Part shown: piece after piece, positions 1-6,051 of the stretch
Numbering within the stretch: the first letter of the stretch is position 1
Layout: each line of letters begins with the position of its first letter
Source of the DNA: Aquificaceae bacterium
Lineage (GTDB): Bacteria > Aquificota > Aquificia > Aquificales > Aquificaceae
DNA length: 6,067 bases
Assembly: GCA_027049085.1 (NCBI GenBank)
Contig: JALTVH010000073.1
Span: 1 to 6,067 of the forward strand
Direction: 5' to 3'
Notes under the pieces: model-generated
Databases searched by the model: none
The model's input: the letters and a program-made list of their open reading frames with translations, nothing else
What the model was told of the DNA's origin: nothing
Position numbers and translations under genes: made by a program

Positions 1-41
1 ACGTCCCCAAGAAAAGCGGTCTGCCAGAGGAGAACCTTCAC
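1..41 (-). CDS. 5' end of a glycosyltransferase family 9 (heptosyltransferase-like) gene, cut by the window edge
   Basis: Read on the minus strand from a GTG at 41-39, the codons give MKVLLWQTAFLGD and the first two bases of a Val codon before the window ends. A short beta strand, then QTAFLGDV, is the typical N-terminus of ADP-heptose:LPS heptosyltransferases (WaaF/WaaC, GT9), which add heptose to the lipopolysaccharide inner core on the cytoplasmic face of the inner membrane. The GTG overlaps the TGA of the upstream lipoprotein-like gene as GTGA, so the two are probably co-transcribed and translationally coupled. Only 13 whole residues are visible, so the family call rests on this motif and the overlap, and the exact enzyme (WaaF, WaaC or another GT9) cannot be decided. 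It is too short to appear as an ordinary open reading frame and could easily be missed. Confidence 0.62.
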   Translation of the reverse strand, partial: MKVLLWQTAFLGD

Positions 42-472
42 CTCTTAGAAGGGACGAAGCTTGCTATGTCAACTATGTACCACTTATTGGCATCCTTCAT
101 CACAACGAAGGTCAGGATCCTCTCAATCTCCTCTTTTTCCTCAATGCGAACTTTTACAAGAGCTGTTTTATCTCCAACCATCTCCGTATCCTTTACCTCA
201 ACCTCCTTTACACCACCTCCTATAGTTGATAAGGCACAGGCAAGAAGTTCGGTGGATTTTATCTCCGCAAACTGGATTGGCAGTTTAAGGTCCTTAGCAA
301 GAGAGTCTCTGTAAGAGGGATGAAGGTATTTTATTGCCTCCATCCCCTCGCCTTCCCTAACCTCCTCAAGGAATTCCTCCACAACCTCACGGGCATCTCC
401 TGAGGAGTCCGCACAGGATTTTATAAAAATAAGGGTGATAAGTATTAGAAGCAGATATCCTCCCCTTCTCAT
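38..472 (-). CDS. small secreted or lipoprotein-like protein, NTF2/DUF4878-type
   Basis: This encodes 144 residues from the ATG at 472. Residues 1-5 (MRRGG) are a positive n-region and 6-17 a hydrophobic core. IKSC at 17-20 resembles a lipobox, although Lys at the -2 position is atypical, so either a lipoprotein anchored at Cys20 or a simple N-terminal anchor is possible. The mature part begins with an acidic helix (about 27-40, VVEEFLEEVREGEG), then a short helix ending in YLHPSYRDSL (49-58). It ends with alternating strands and a TFVVMKDANKWYIVDI stretch (121-136). This layout is typical of small NTF2-like/DUF4878 lipoproteins of unknown function. The frame stays open upstream to 541, with an in-frame ATG at 490. 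I prefer 472 because it gives a compact signal peptide and because a perfect TATAAT lies 6 bases before it. There is no Shine-Dalgarno sequence at this start. The gene probably heads an operon with the following heptosyltransferase-like gene. Specific function is unknown. Confidence 0.78.
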   Translation of the reverse strand: MRRGGYLLLILITLIFIKSCADSSGDAREVVEEFLEEVREGEGMEAIKYLHPSYRDSLAKDLKLPIQFAEIKSTELLACALSTIGGGVKEVEVKDTEMVGDKTALVKVRIEEKEEIERILTFVVMKDANKWYIVDIASFVPSKR

Positions 473-480
473 GCTAAAAT
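472..480 (+). promoter_or_regulatory. candidate extended -10 promoter for the pntAA-pntAB-pntB operon
   Basis: TGCTAAAAT at 472-480 fits an extended -10 element (TGn then TANAAT). No convincing -35 hexamer is seen 16-18 bases upstream, which extended -10 promoters can tolerate. Standard spacing would start RNA near 487, two bases before the pntAA ATG. Its last two bases overlap the opposite-strand TATAAT at 479-484, and its TG overlaps the start codon of the divergent gene. A more distant promoter inside the lipoprotein-like gene, for example TATAAA at 422-427, cannot be excluded. Confidence 0.4.
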
Positions 481-508
481 TATACCTCATGTTTGTCGGC
501 GTTCTCAA
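479..508 (-). promoter_or_regulatory. sigma-70-type promoter for the lipoprotein-like gene, predicted leaderless start
   Basis: On the minus strand there is TTGAGA at 508-503 (5 of 6 to TTGACA), an 18-bp spacer, and a perfect TATAAT at 484-479. With standard spacing the first transcribed base falls at about 472, which is the A of the chosen ATG, so the mRNA would have no 5' leader. The -35 lies inside codons 5-7 of pntAA on the other strand. The elements are seen directly; the start site is inferred. Confidence 0.6.
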
Positions 509-1643
509 AGATAGATATATCAATGAAAAGAGAGTTTCCATTGTTCCTCAGGATGTCCAAAACCTTAAAAAACTTGGTGTTGAGGTACTGGTTGAAAAAA
601 GTGCCGGGGAAGAGGCTGGATTTTCAGATGAGGATTACTCATCGCAAGGTGCAAAAATAACAGACCGTAATGAGGTGTTTGAAAAGGCTGAAGTCCTACT
701 GAAGGTTCGTGCCATTATGGCGGAAGAAGATGAGTTCAGGAAAGAGGCAGAAAACTACAGAGAAAAACTGGTTGTCTCAACGGTAGAGCCCTTTTCTCTC
801 AGTGAAGAAATAATCGGTAAAATTGCCGATCTGAAGATAACCGTCTTTTCCCTTGAGCTAATCCCGAGGATCACAAGAGCCCAGAATATGGACATACTTT
901 CCTCAATGGCAACCATAGCTGGATACAGGGCGGTTATCCTCGGTGCCTATCATCTTAAAAAGATGTTTCCCATGCTAATGACAGCAGGGGGTACCATATT
1001 TCCAGCGAAGGTTTTTGTGATAGGAGCGGGGGTTGCAGGTCTTCAGGCAATTGCCACCGCCAAAAGACTTGGTGCGGTCGTTGAGGCATACGATATCAGA
1101 CCTGCGGTAAAGGAACAGGTTCAGAGCCTCGGTGCAAAATTTGTAGAACTCGGCCTGGAGACAGATAGTGCTGAGGATAGAGGCGGTTACGCAAAAGCTA
1201 TGGATGAGGAGTTCTACAGAAAGCAGAGGGAGGTAATGACAGAGGTTATAGCCAGAAGCGACCTTGTAATATCTACCGCAATGGTTCCGGGAAAAAGGGC
1301 ACCGGTTCTTATAACGCGGGAAATGGTAAATAAGATGAAGAGGGGATCGGTTATTGTTGACCTTGCCGCAGAGAGGGGGGGCAACTGTGAGGTAACCGAG
1401 CCGGGAAAGGAAGTTGAGGTTGAAGGGGTTAAAATCCTTGGTCCTTTGAATCTCCCCTCCGACCTTCCGAGAGACTCCAGCCAGCTCTTCTCAAGGAATG
1501 TGACAAACTTCCTCAAGCTCATGATCAAAGATGGCCGTTTAGATATTGACCTTGAGGATGAAATCCTAAAAGAGACCCTTCTCTTTAAAGAGGGTGAACT
1601 GGTTAACGAAAGAATAACACAGGTTCTGGGGGTGAATGGCTGA
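489..1643 (+). CDS. pntAA: NAD(P) transhydrogenase subunit alpha part 1 (domain I, NAD(H)-binding)
   Basis: This 384-residue soluble domain I binds NAD(H) and passes hydride to NADP(H) on domain III of PntB. Together with PntAB and PntB it forms the proton-translocating transhydrogenase of the inner membrane. RVSIVP at 15-20 is the family's N-terminal signature. Residues 127-138 (RITRAQNMDILS) carry Arg127, Gln132, Asp135 and Ser138, the residues known in Rhodospirillum rubrum domain I to hold the nicotinamide. A Rossmann GAGVAG at 179-184 is followed by AYDIRP with Asp202, the expected ribose-binding acid. RGGYAKAM at 231-238 is the mobile loop. The open frame continues upstream to ATGs at 471 and 435. 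I choose 489 because the length equals that of the R. rubrum subunit and the catalytic residues fall on the same numbers. There is no Shine-Dalgarno sequence at this start. The protein lacks a C-terminal membrane part, so the alpha chain is split. The downstream pntAB and pntB rule out alanine dehydrogenase, which shares this fold. Confidence 0.96.
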   Translation: MFVGVLKDRYINEKRVSIVPQDVQNLKKLGVEVLVEKSAGEEAGFSDEDYSSQGAKITDRNEVFEKAEVLLKVRAIMAEEDEFRKEAENYREKLVVSTVEPFSLSEEIIGKIADLKITVFSLELIPRITRAQNMDILSSMATIAGYRAVILGAYHLKKMFPMLMTAGGTIFPAKVFVIGAGVAGLQAIATAKRLGAVVEAYDIRPAVKEQVQSLGAKFVELGLETDSAEDRGGYAKAMDEEFYRKQREVMTEVIARSDLVISTAMVPGKRAPVLITREMVNKMKRGSVIVDLAAERGGNCEVTEPGKEVEVEGVKILGPLNLPSDLPRDSSQLFSRNVTNFLKLMIKDGRLDIDLEDEILKETLLFKEGELVNERITQVLGVNG

Positions 1644-1924
1644 TGGAAGACCTCGTTATGTACCTGACGGTTTTTGTCCTTGCTATGTTCGTTGGCTTTG
1701 AGGTTATAACAAAAGTTCCCCCCACGCTCCACACACCCCTTATGTCAGGGGCAAATGCGATTTCAGGAATCACCATAGTGGGAGCCCTTATCTCTGCAGG
1801 GTCCCAGCACTCAACTCTTACAACAGTTTTAGGGCTTACAGCCCTTGTATTTGCAACCATCAACGTTGTAGGGGGTTTTCTCGTCACCCACAGGATGCTT
1901 GAGATGTTCAGGAGGAAAGACTGA
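1643..1924 (+). CDS. pntAB: NAD(P) transhydrogenase subunit alpha part 2 (small membrane subunit)
   Basis: This is a 93-residue integral membrane protein that supplies the alpha-chain helices of the proton-conducting domain II. Three hydrophobic segments are visible at about 6-24, 37-55 and 61-82. Between the first two lies the family signature VPPTLHTPLMSGANAISG (25-42). Three rather than four helices is the arrangement of split, three-subunit enzymes such as that of Thermus, where the first helix of the fused E. coli alpha chain is absent. The ATG overlaps the pntAA stop as TGATG. A GGGGGTGA at 1628-1635 sits 7 bases upstream as a good ribosome binding site, so translation is probably coupled. 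The position between pntAA and pntB makes the assignment firm. Ser41 occupies the place where I recall the Thermus subunit having a channel histidine. Confidence 0.95.
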   Translation: MEDLVMYLTVFVLAMFVGFEVITKVPPTLHTPLMSGANAISGITIVGALISAGSQHSTLTTVLGLTALVFATINVVGGFLVTHRMLEMFRRKD

Positions 1925-1926
1925 CA

Positions 1927-3303
1927 ATGGAAAAGACCCTCGTTAACATAGCCTACCTGATCTCAGCCTCCCTCTTCATCTTTGGACTCAAAAACCTCAG
2001 CCATCCAAAGACCGCCGTTCGTGGAAACCTCCTTGGTGCCACAGGAATGCTCATAGCTGTGGTCGTAACTCTCCTTGATAAAAGAATAGTTGATTTCTCC
2101 CTTATCATCGCTGGACTCATTGTAGGTGCTCTCATCGGTACTGTTCTTGCCCTCAAGGTTCAGATGACAGCCATGCCCCAGCTCGTGGCAATCTTCAACG
2201 GTCTGGGCGGAGGTGCATCGACTCTTGTGGCAGGTTCCGCTCTCTTTGGGTCAGCAACCGAATCACTCCCTTATGACTTCATGACCGCAACAGTGGCATC
2301 AGCCCTGATTGGATCGGTGACCTTATTCGGGAGCATTGTCGCCTTCGGGAAACTTCAGGGATTGATCAAGGAAAGACCCGTAAGATACTCAGGAGAACAG
2401 CTCGTTAAGGCCTCGGTTGCTGGTATCACCCTTGTTCTTGGTTACTTCCTGATTACTACGCCCGAAATGAAGTTCCTCTTCTGGGCAATTGTTTTCCTCT
2501 CTTCGGTTCTGGGAATTCTTCTAACAATAGCGATCGGCGGTGCTGACATGCCTGTGGTAATCGCCCTCCTCAATTCCTACTCAGGCCTTGCGGCATCTGC
2601 AACAGGATTTGTACTTGGAAACAACGCACTGATCATTTCAGGATCCCTTGTAGGAGCCTCTGGAATTATCCTAACAAACCTCATGTGCAAGGCAATGAAC
2701 CGATCTCTCACGAACGTCCTTTTTGGAGGATTCGGTGAGGTCGCAAAAACAGAGGACGATATTTACGAAGGAAAGGTAAAAGCAACCTCCCCGGAAGAGG
2801 TTGCCCTGCTCCTTGAAGGTGCAAGGAGAGTGGTTATAGTTCCGGGTTACGGAATGGCAGTTGCCCAGGCTCAGTTTCCCGTCAGGGATCTTTTCAACCT
2901 TCTTGAATCAAGGGGAACAGAGGTTGAATTCGGAATCCACCCCGTTGCAGGAAGGATGCCGGGACACATGAACGTCCTTCTTGCGGAGGTTGATATTCCC
3001 TATGAGAAGATGAAAGAGTTGGAAGAGATCAACCCCACCTTTGAACAGACTGATGTGGTTATCGTTATAGGGGCAAACGATGTGGTCAACCCCCTTTCTC
3101 AGACAGACCCAAAAAGTCCCATTGCGGGAATGCCGGTCCTTGAAGTATGGAAAGCAAAAACCGTGATCGTCATAAAGAGAAGTCTCAGCCCTGGATTTGC
3201 CGGGATCCCCAATCCCCTCTTCGCCATGGATAACACGATGATGCTCTTTGCAGATGCCAAAAAAGCAGTTCAGGAAATAGTGAATGCTCTAAAGGAATCA
3301 TGA
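1927..3303 (+). CDS. pntB: NAD(P) transhydrogenase subunit beta (domain II helices and NADP(H)-binding domain III)
   Basis: This 458-residue beta subunit is close to the usual 460 or so. Nine hydrophobic segments lie at about 5-20, 34-50, 56-74, 84-103, 118-142, 160-177, 182-203, 208-232 and 235-253, and form the proton channel with PntAB. The cytoplasmic domain III starts near 285 and binds NADP(H). It shows the fingerprint PGYGMAVAQAQ (306-316), HPVAGRMPGHMNVLLAE (338-354), GANDVVNP (382-389) and KRSLSPGFAGI (417-427), all canonical. NSYSG at 216-220 matches the conserved Asn of the E. coli channel helix. Position 91, which is the channel His in E. coli and mitochondrial enzymes, is Asn. 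A GGAGG at 1911-1915 precedes the ATG, and the gap from pntAB is 2 bp. The gene ends convergently with the glycosyltransferase gene, sharing 6 bp. The enzyme would make NADPH from NADH at the expense of the proton gradient. Confidence 0.97.
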   Translation: MEKTLVNIAYLISASLFIFGLKNLSHPKTAVRGNLLGATGMLIAVVVTLLDKRIVDFSLIIAGLIVGALIGTVLALKVQMTAMPQLVAIFNGLGGGASTLVAGSALFGSATESLPYDFMTATVASALIGSVTLFGSIVAFGKLQGLIKERPVRYSGEQLVKASVAGITLVLGYFLITTPEMKFLFWAIVFLSSVLGILLTIAIGGADMPVVIALLNSYSGLAASATGFVLGNNALIISGSLVGASGIILTNLMCKAMNRSLTNVLFGGFGEVAKTEDDIYEGKVKATSPEEVALLLEGARRVVIVPGYGMAVAQAQFPVRDLFNLLESRGTEVEFGIHPVAGRMPGHMNVLLAEVDIPYEKMKELEEINPTFEQTDVVIVIGANDVVNPLSQTDPKSPIAGMPVLEVWKAKTVIVIKRSLSPGFAGIPNPLFAMDNTMMLFADAKKAVQEIVNALKES

Positions 3304-4818
3304 GGGAACGAGACAGAGGTAGTAATCTTCCATCCCCTTACCTTTTTTGATCCCCATCAGAAACCTGAAGAACTGACTTTCCGAGTCAGCATATAGCTTA
3401 CCTGACCAAAGAATGTAGCATCCGGAAAGCTTTGCCTTTAAAGAGGATGGCAGGAGGACTATAGAACCGGGTTTGATCTTCTCCGCTCTGCTCCCCACAT
3501 GATAAACACGCCTTTCAGAATAGTAGGGCTGGCTTTCAAAAAAGTGCCTGCCTGCGATAAAGTAGATTCTCCTCTTTTCCTGGTCTGCGAACTTTACGAT
3601 CTCACCTATTTCCCTCTGATGCCTGAAGGACTCAATGTATGGAAGGGATATGGCGGTGGTGTATAGAGTTAGAGCGAGTCCCGCAAAGGCAGGCCTGATC
3701 CAGTTTTCGGCCTTTAAGGAGAGAGGCAGGAGGGCAAAGGAAAGTATAAGGGGGATAATTTTTGTTGTGGTCAGAAAAGCCATTCCAAAGAGGGCAAGGG
3801 CGCCGAGGAAAAGGATCAGATAAACGGAGTAGGTGCTGATCCTTTCCCATACACCTTCCCTGAGGTAGTGGGCAGTAATTATAGCCATTGCAGGAAAGGC
3901 AGGCATCATGTAAGTGGGCAACTTCATGGTGACAAGACTGAACACTATAAGTATGAGAAGAAACCATATTGTAAATAGAAGGAGTTCACGCCTCCTTCCA
4001 AGTAATGACCAAAGAGTGCCGATGTAAACGATGAAAGAATATGGAAAAAATGTGGCGGGTATCGTAATGAGGTGGAGATATACAGGGTCAGATTGTATTC
4101 CATAAACTCTTTTAAAGTTCTCGTAGTAAAAGGTGCTCAGGAACTCTGAACCGTAGTTGATTACCATATACAGGAACCATATCCCGAAGGGAACAAGAGC
4201 AATGAGAATCCCTGCAAGGTAAACCCTTCTAAATATTTCCTTAGGATTCCTGAAAACAAGGTAAAGTCCACCAACAGCAAGGGGAATCAGGAGACCGGGA
4301 AGCCACTTGGTAAGCATTCCCAGTGAAGAGATCAGAAAGGCGAGCAGTATAAGGATGTCTTTTTTTCGGGAGTAGCCAAGAAACCACAGGTAAAGGCTCA
4401 GAGTTATAAAAAAGGTGAAGGGAATCTCCGGAGTGCTCATCCTTGCGTTGGAGAAGATCTGGGCCGAGGCAAGGAACACAAGCCCAGCGAGGAAGGAGGT
4501 CCTCCAGTCAAAAAATTCCTTTGCAAATAGGGCGGTTACAAGAGCTGTCAGAAGTGAAAACATAGCATGAAAGAACCTTATCCCGAATTCGTTCATCCCA
4601 AAGAGAAAGACACCGAGGGAAGATATCCACTGGGTCATGGGTGGTTTGTGGAGAAAGGGTTCACCGTTGAAAGGGGGAGCAAGTAAAGGTGCACCCCTAA
4701 AAAGCTCTCTAACGCCATCAGCGGTTAATGCCTCATTGGGCATCCAGATCTCATTGAAGCCAAGGTTGTAAAAGTAAAGAATAGCAAAGGAAAGAAGTAC
4801 CGTAATCCCTACGATCAT
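3298..4818 (-). CDS. ArnT/PMT-type (GT39, GT-C fold) membrane glycosyltransferase
   Basis: This encodes a 506-residue polytopic membrane protein. A first helix (2-20) is followed by a large outside loop with the family's substrate region: PNEA at 27-30, then LAPPFNGEPFLHKPP at 46-60. ARMSTPEIPFTFF (125-137), MLTKWLPGLLIPL (168-180) and the late loop MKLPTYMMPAFPA (298-310) match conserved GT39 blocks. About a dozen hydrophobic segments continue to about 392, then a C-terminal soluble domain (395-506) follows. Such enzymes move a sugar from a polyprenyl-phosphate carrier to lipid A, a glycolipid or a protein on the outer face of the inner membrane. The acceptor cannot be told from sequence. 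Several acidic positions of the ArnT-type site differ: Asn28 for Asp in the D-E pair, His57 in E-K-P-P, and Glu131 for Asp. The ATG overlaps the argG stop as ATGA. AGGGGAAGGGA at 4829-4819 immediately precedes the ATG as a strong ribosome binding site. Confidence 0.88.
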   Translation of the reverse strand: MIVGITVLLSFAILYFYNLGFNEIWMPNEALTADGVRELFRGAPLLAPPFNGEPFLHKPPMTQWISSLGVFLFGMNEFGIRFFHAMFSLLTALVTALFAKEFFDWRTSFLAGLVFLASAQIFSNARMSTPEIPFTFFITLSLYLWFLGYSRKKDILILLAFLISSLGMLTKWLPGLLIPLAVGGLYLVFRNPKEIFRRVYLAGILIALVPFGIWFLYMVINYGSEFLSTFYYENFKRVYGIQSDPVYLHLITIPATFFPYSFIVYIGTLWSLLGRRRELLLFTIWFLLILIVFSLVTMKLPTYMMPAFPAMAIITAHYLREGVWERISTYSVYLILFLGALALFGMAFLTTTKIIPLILSFALLPLSLKAENWIRPAFAGLALTLYTTAISLPYIESFRHQREIGEIVKFADQEKRRIYFIAGRHFFESQPYYSERRVYHVGSRAEKIKPGSIVLLPSSLKAKLSGCYILWSGKLYADSESQFFRFLMGIKKGKGMEDYYLCLVPS

Positions 4819-6017
4819 TCCCTTCCCCTGATCCTGCCATAAATCTTCAGAGGAAGCCCCCAGACCTCCGTAAAGTGTTTTCCCGCTGTGTGGTCAAAGA
4901 CATCCTTTTCGCTGTACGTGGCAAGATCCTCAACGTAGAGGGAGTTGGGAGAATTCCGCCCCACAACAGTTACCGAACCCTTATAGAGTTTTATCCTGAC
5001 CTCTCCAGTAACAAGTTCCCCGATCTTCTCCGTCAGTGCATCAAGAGCATTCCTCAGTGGGGAGAACCACAGCCCTTCATAGGCGAGCTTTGCGTAAGTA
5101 TGGGGAACAAACTCCATAAAACGATGGTGGGTAAATCTATCTGTAACCAATGAAAGAAGCTCTCTGTAAGCCTCATACAAAATTGTGGCACCAGGAGCCT
5201 CATAAATTTCCCTGCTCTTGATCCCGACGAGCCTGTTTTCAACCATGTCTATTCTTCCAGCACCGTGTTTTCCGCCAATCTCATTTAGTTTCTCTATCAG
5301 GCGGTGAAGTTCAGAAAATTTCTCACCGTTCAATGAAACCGGTACTCCCTTTCCAAAACCTATTTCCACGTACTCGGGTTCATCAGGCGCCCTTTCGGGT
5401 GCAACAGTTATCTGGAATGCGTCATCGGGAGGTTCAGCCCAGGGATCCTCAAGGGGACCGCACTCAATTGATACGCCCCAGAGGTTCCTGTCTATGGAGT
5501 AGGGCTTTTCCTTTGTTACCTTGACAGGTATACCGTGCCTTTTTGCGTACTCAACCTGCTCTTCCCTGGCTCTGAACTCCCACTCCCTAACCGGTGCAAG
5601 AACCTCTATATCAGGATTAAGAGCCCATACAGAGACCTCAAACCTGACCTGGTCGTTCCCTTTGCCCGTTGAACCGTGGGCAACGTAATCCGCACCTTCC
5701 TTCCCAGCAATCTCAACAAGTTTTTTTGAAATGAGAGGTCTTGATAGAGAGGCACTCAGGGGATATTTGCCCTCGTAAAGAGCAAGAGCCCTGAGCGTTG
5801 GTAAACAGTAATCCCTTGCGAACTCTTCCCTTACATCCTCAACAATCGCCTCAACCGCGCCCGACGCCTTTGCCTTTTCCGGGATTTCCGAGAGTTCCTC
5901 TCCCTGACCGACGTCTGCTGTGTAGGTTATTACCTCATATCCTTTATCTGCCAGCCATCTGACTATAACCGATGTGTCAAGACCGCCCGAGTAAGCCAGA
6001 ACAACCCTCTTTGCCAT
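4815..6017 (-). CDS. argG: argininosuccinate synthase
   Basis: This 400-residue cytoplasmic enzyme joins citrulline and aspartate with ATP hydrolysis to AMP and pyrophosphate, the penultimate step of arginine biosynthesis. The ATP pyrophosphatase P-loop AYSGGLDTS is at 8-16. Other canonical blocks are YPLSASLSRPLI (85-96), HGSTGKGNDQVRFE (114-127), KPYSIDRNLWGVSIECGPLEDP (171-192, in the citrulline/aspartate site) and VENRLVGIKSREIYEAPG (259-276). The length is normal for the family and no key block is missing. The start at 6017 places the P-loop at the usual distance from the N-terminus. It has no Shine-Dalgarno sequence, but a TATAAT lies 6 bases upstream. The gene is first in a two-gene unit with the glycosyltransferase gene, and no other arginine genes are seen in the window. 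Confidence 0.98.
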   Translation of the reverse strand: MAKRVVLAYSGGLDTSVIVRWLADKGYEVITYTADVGQGEELSEIPEKAKASGAVEAIVEDVREEFARDYCLPTLRALALYEGKYPLSASLSRPLISKKLVEIAGKEGADYVAHGSTGKGNDQVRFEVSVWALNPDIEVLAPVREWEFRAREEQVEYAKRHGIPVKVTKEKPYSIDRNLWGVSIECGPLEDPWAEPPDDAFQITVAPERAPDEPEYVEIGFGKGVPVSLNGEKFSELHRLIEKLNEIGGKHGAGRIDMVENRLVGIKSREIYEAPGATILYEAYRELLSLVTDRFTHHRFMEFVPHTYAKLAYEGLWFSPLRNALDALTEKIGELVTGEVRIKLYKGSVTVVGRNSPNSLYVEDLATYSEKDVFDHTAGKHFTEVWGLPLKIYGRIRGRE

Positions 6018-6023
6018 GTCGCT

Positions 6024-6029
6024 ATTATA
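6024..6029 (-). promoter_or_regulatory. argG: -10 element of the argG promoter, predicted leaderless start
   Basis: A perfect TATAAT on the minus strand ends 6 bases before the argG ATG, which places the expected transcription start at about 6017, the A of the ATG. No good -35 hexamer is found 16-18 bp upstream (TCCTGA at 17 bp is the nearest), so the promoter may need an activator or be driven mainly by the -10. No Shine-Dalgarno sequence lies between this box and the ATG. Confidence 0.55.
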
Positions 6030-6037
6030 ACCCAGTC

Positions 6038-6051
6038 CCTAAGGCCTCAGG
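6038..6051. repeat. 14-bp imperfect inverted repeat upstream of argG
   Basis: CCTAAGGCCTCAGG pairs with itself in 6 of 7 positions around the centre AGGCCT. It lies about 21-34 bases upstream of the predicted argG start, overlapping where a -35 would be. It could be an operator or activator site, but it does not resemble the AT-rich ArgR box and may be chance. Confidence 0.25.

Noticed and set aside
458..470. Strong Shine-Dalgarno-like AAGGGGAGGAT on the minus strand just inside the lipoprotein-like gene
   Set aside because: No ATG, GTG or TTG follows at a usable distance, and a later start would remove the signal sequence. The purines are explained by the codons for Arg-Arg-Gly-Gly.
435..488. 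N-terminal extension of pntAA by 18 or 6 residues from the in-frame ATGs at 435 or 471
   Set aside because: The extension would run into the divergent gene, has no ribosome binding site and does not fit the family. Starting at 489 gives the R. rubrum length and places Arg127, Gln132, Asp135 and Ser138 on their known numbers.
473..541. Upstream starts for the lipoprotein-like gene (ATGs at 541 and 490)
   Set aside because: They would put extra residues before the signal peptide, overlap pntAA coding sequence and place the perfect TATAAT inside the gene.
435..1643. Alanine dehydrogenase as an alternative for the first plus-strand gene
   Set aside because: It shares the fold, but the immediate pntAB and pntB neighbours and the RITRAQNMDILSS transhydrogenase motif decide for PntAA.
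1214..1732. Long minus-strand open frame opposite the end of pntAA
   Set aside because: It lies wholly across well-supported pntAA and pntAB coding sequence, has low-complexity Ser/Thr/Arg content and no recognisable domain: a shadow frame.
3315..3348. Possible intrinsic terminator for the pnt operon: AGAGGTA pairing with TACCTTT, then a T run
   Set aside because: The stem is short and includes a G-T pair, the loop is 17 bases, and the sequence is fully coding for the GT39 C-terminus. Too weak to call.
3632..3967. Minus-strand 111-residue open frame inside the GT39 gene
   Set aside because: It is in another frame of a well-supported membrane protein gene, has no family similarity that I recognise and no ribosome binding site.
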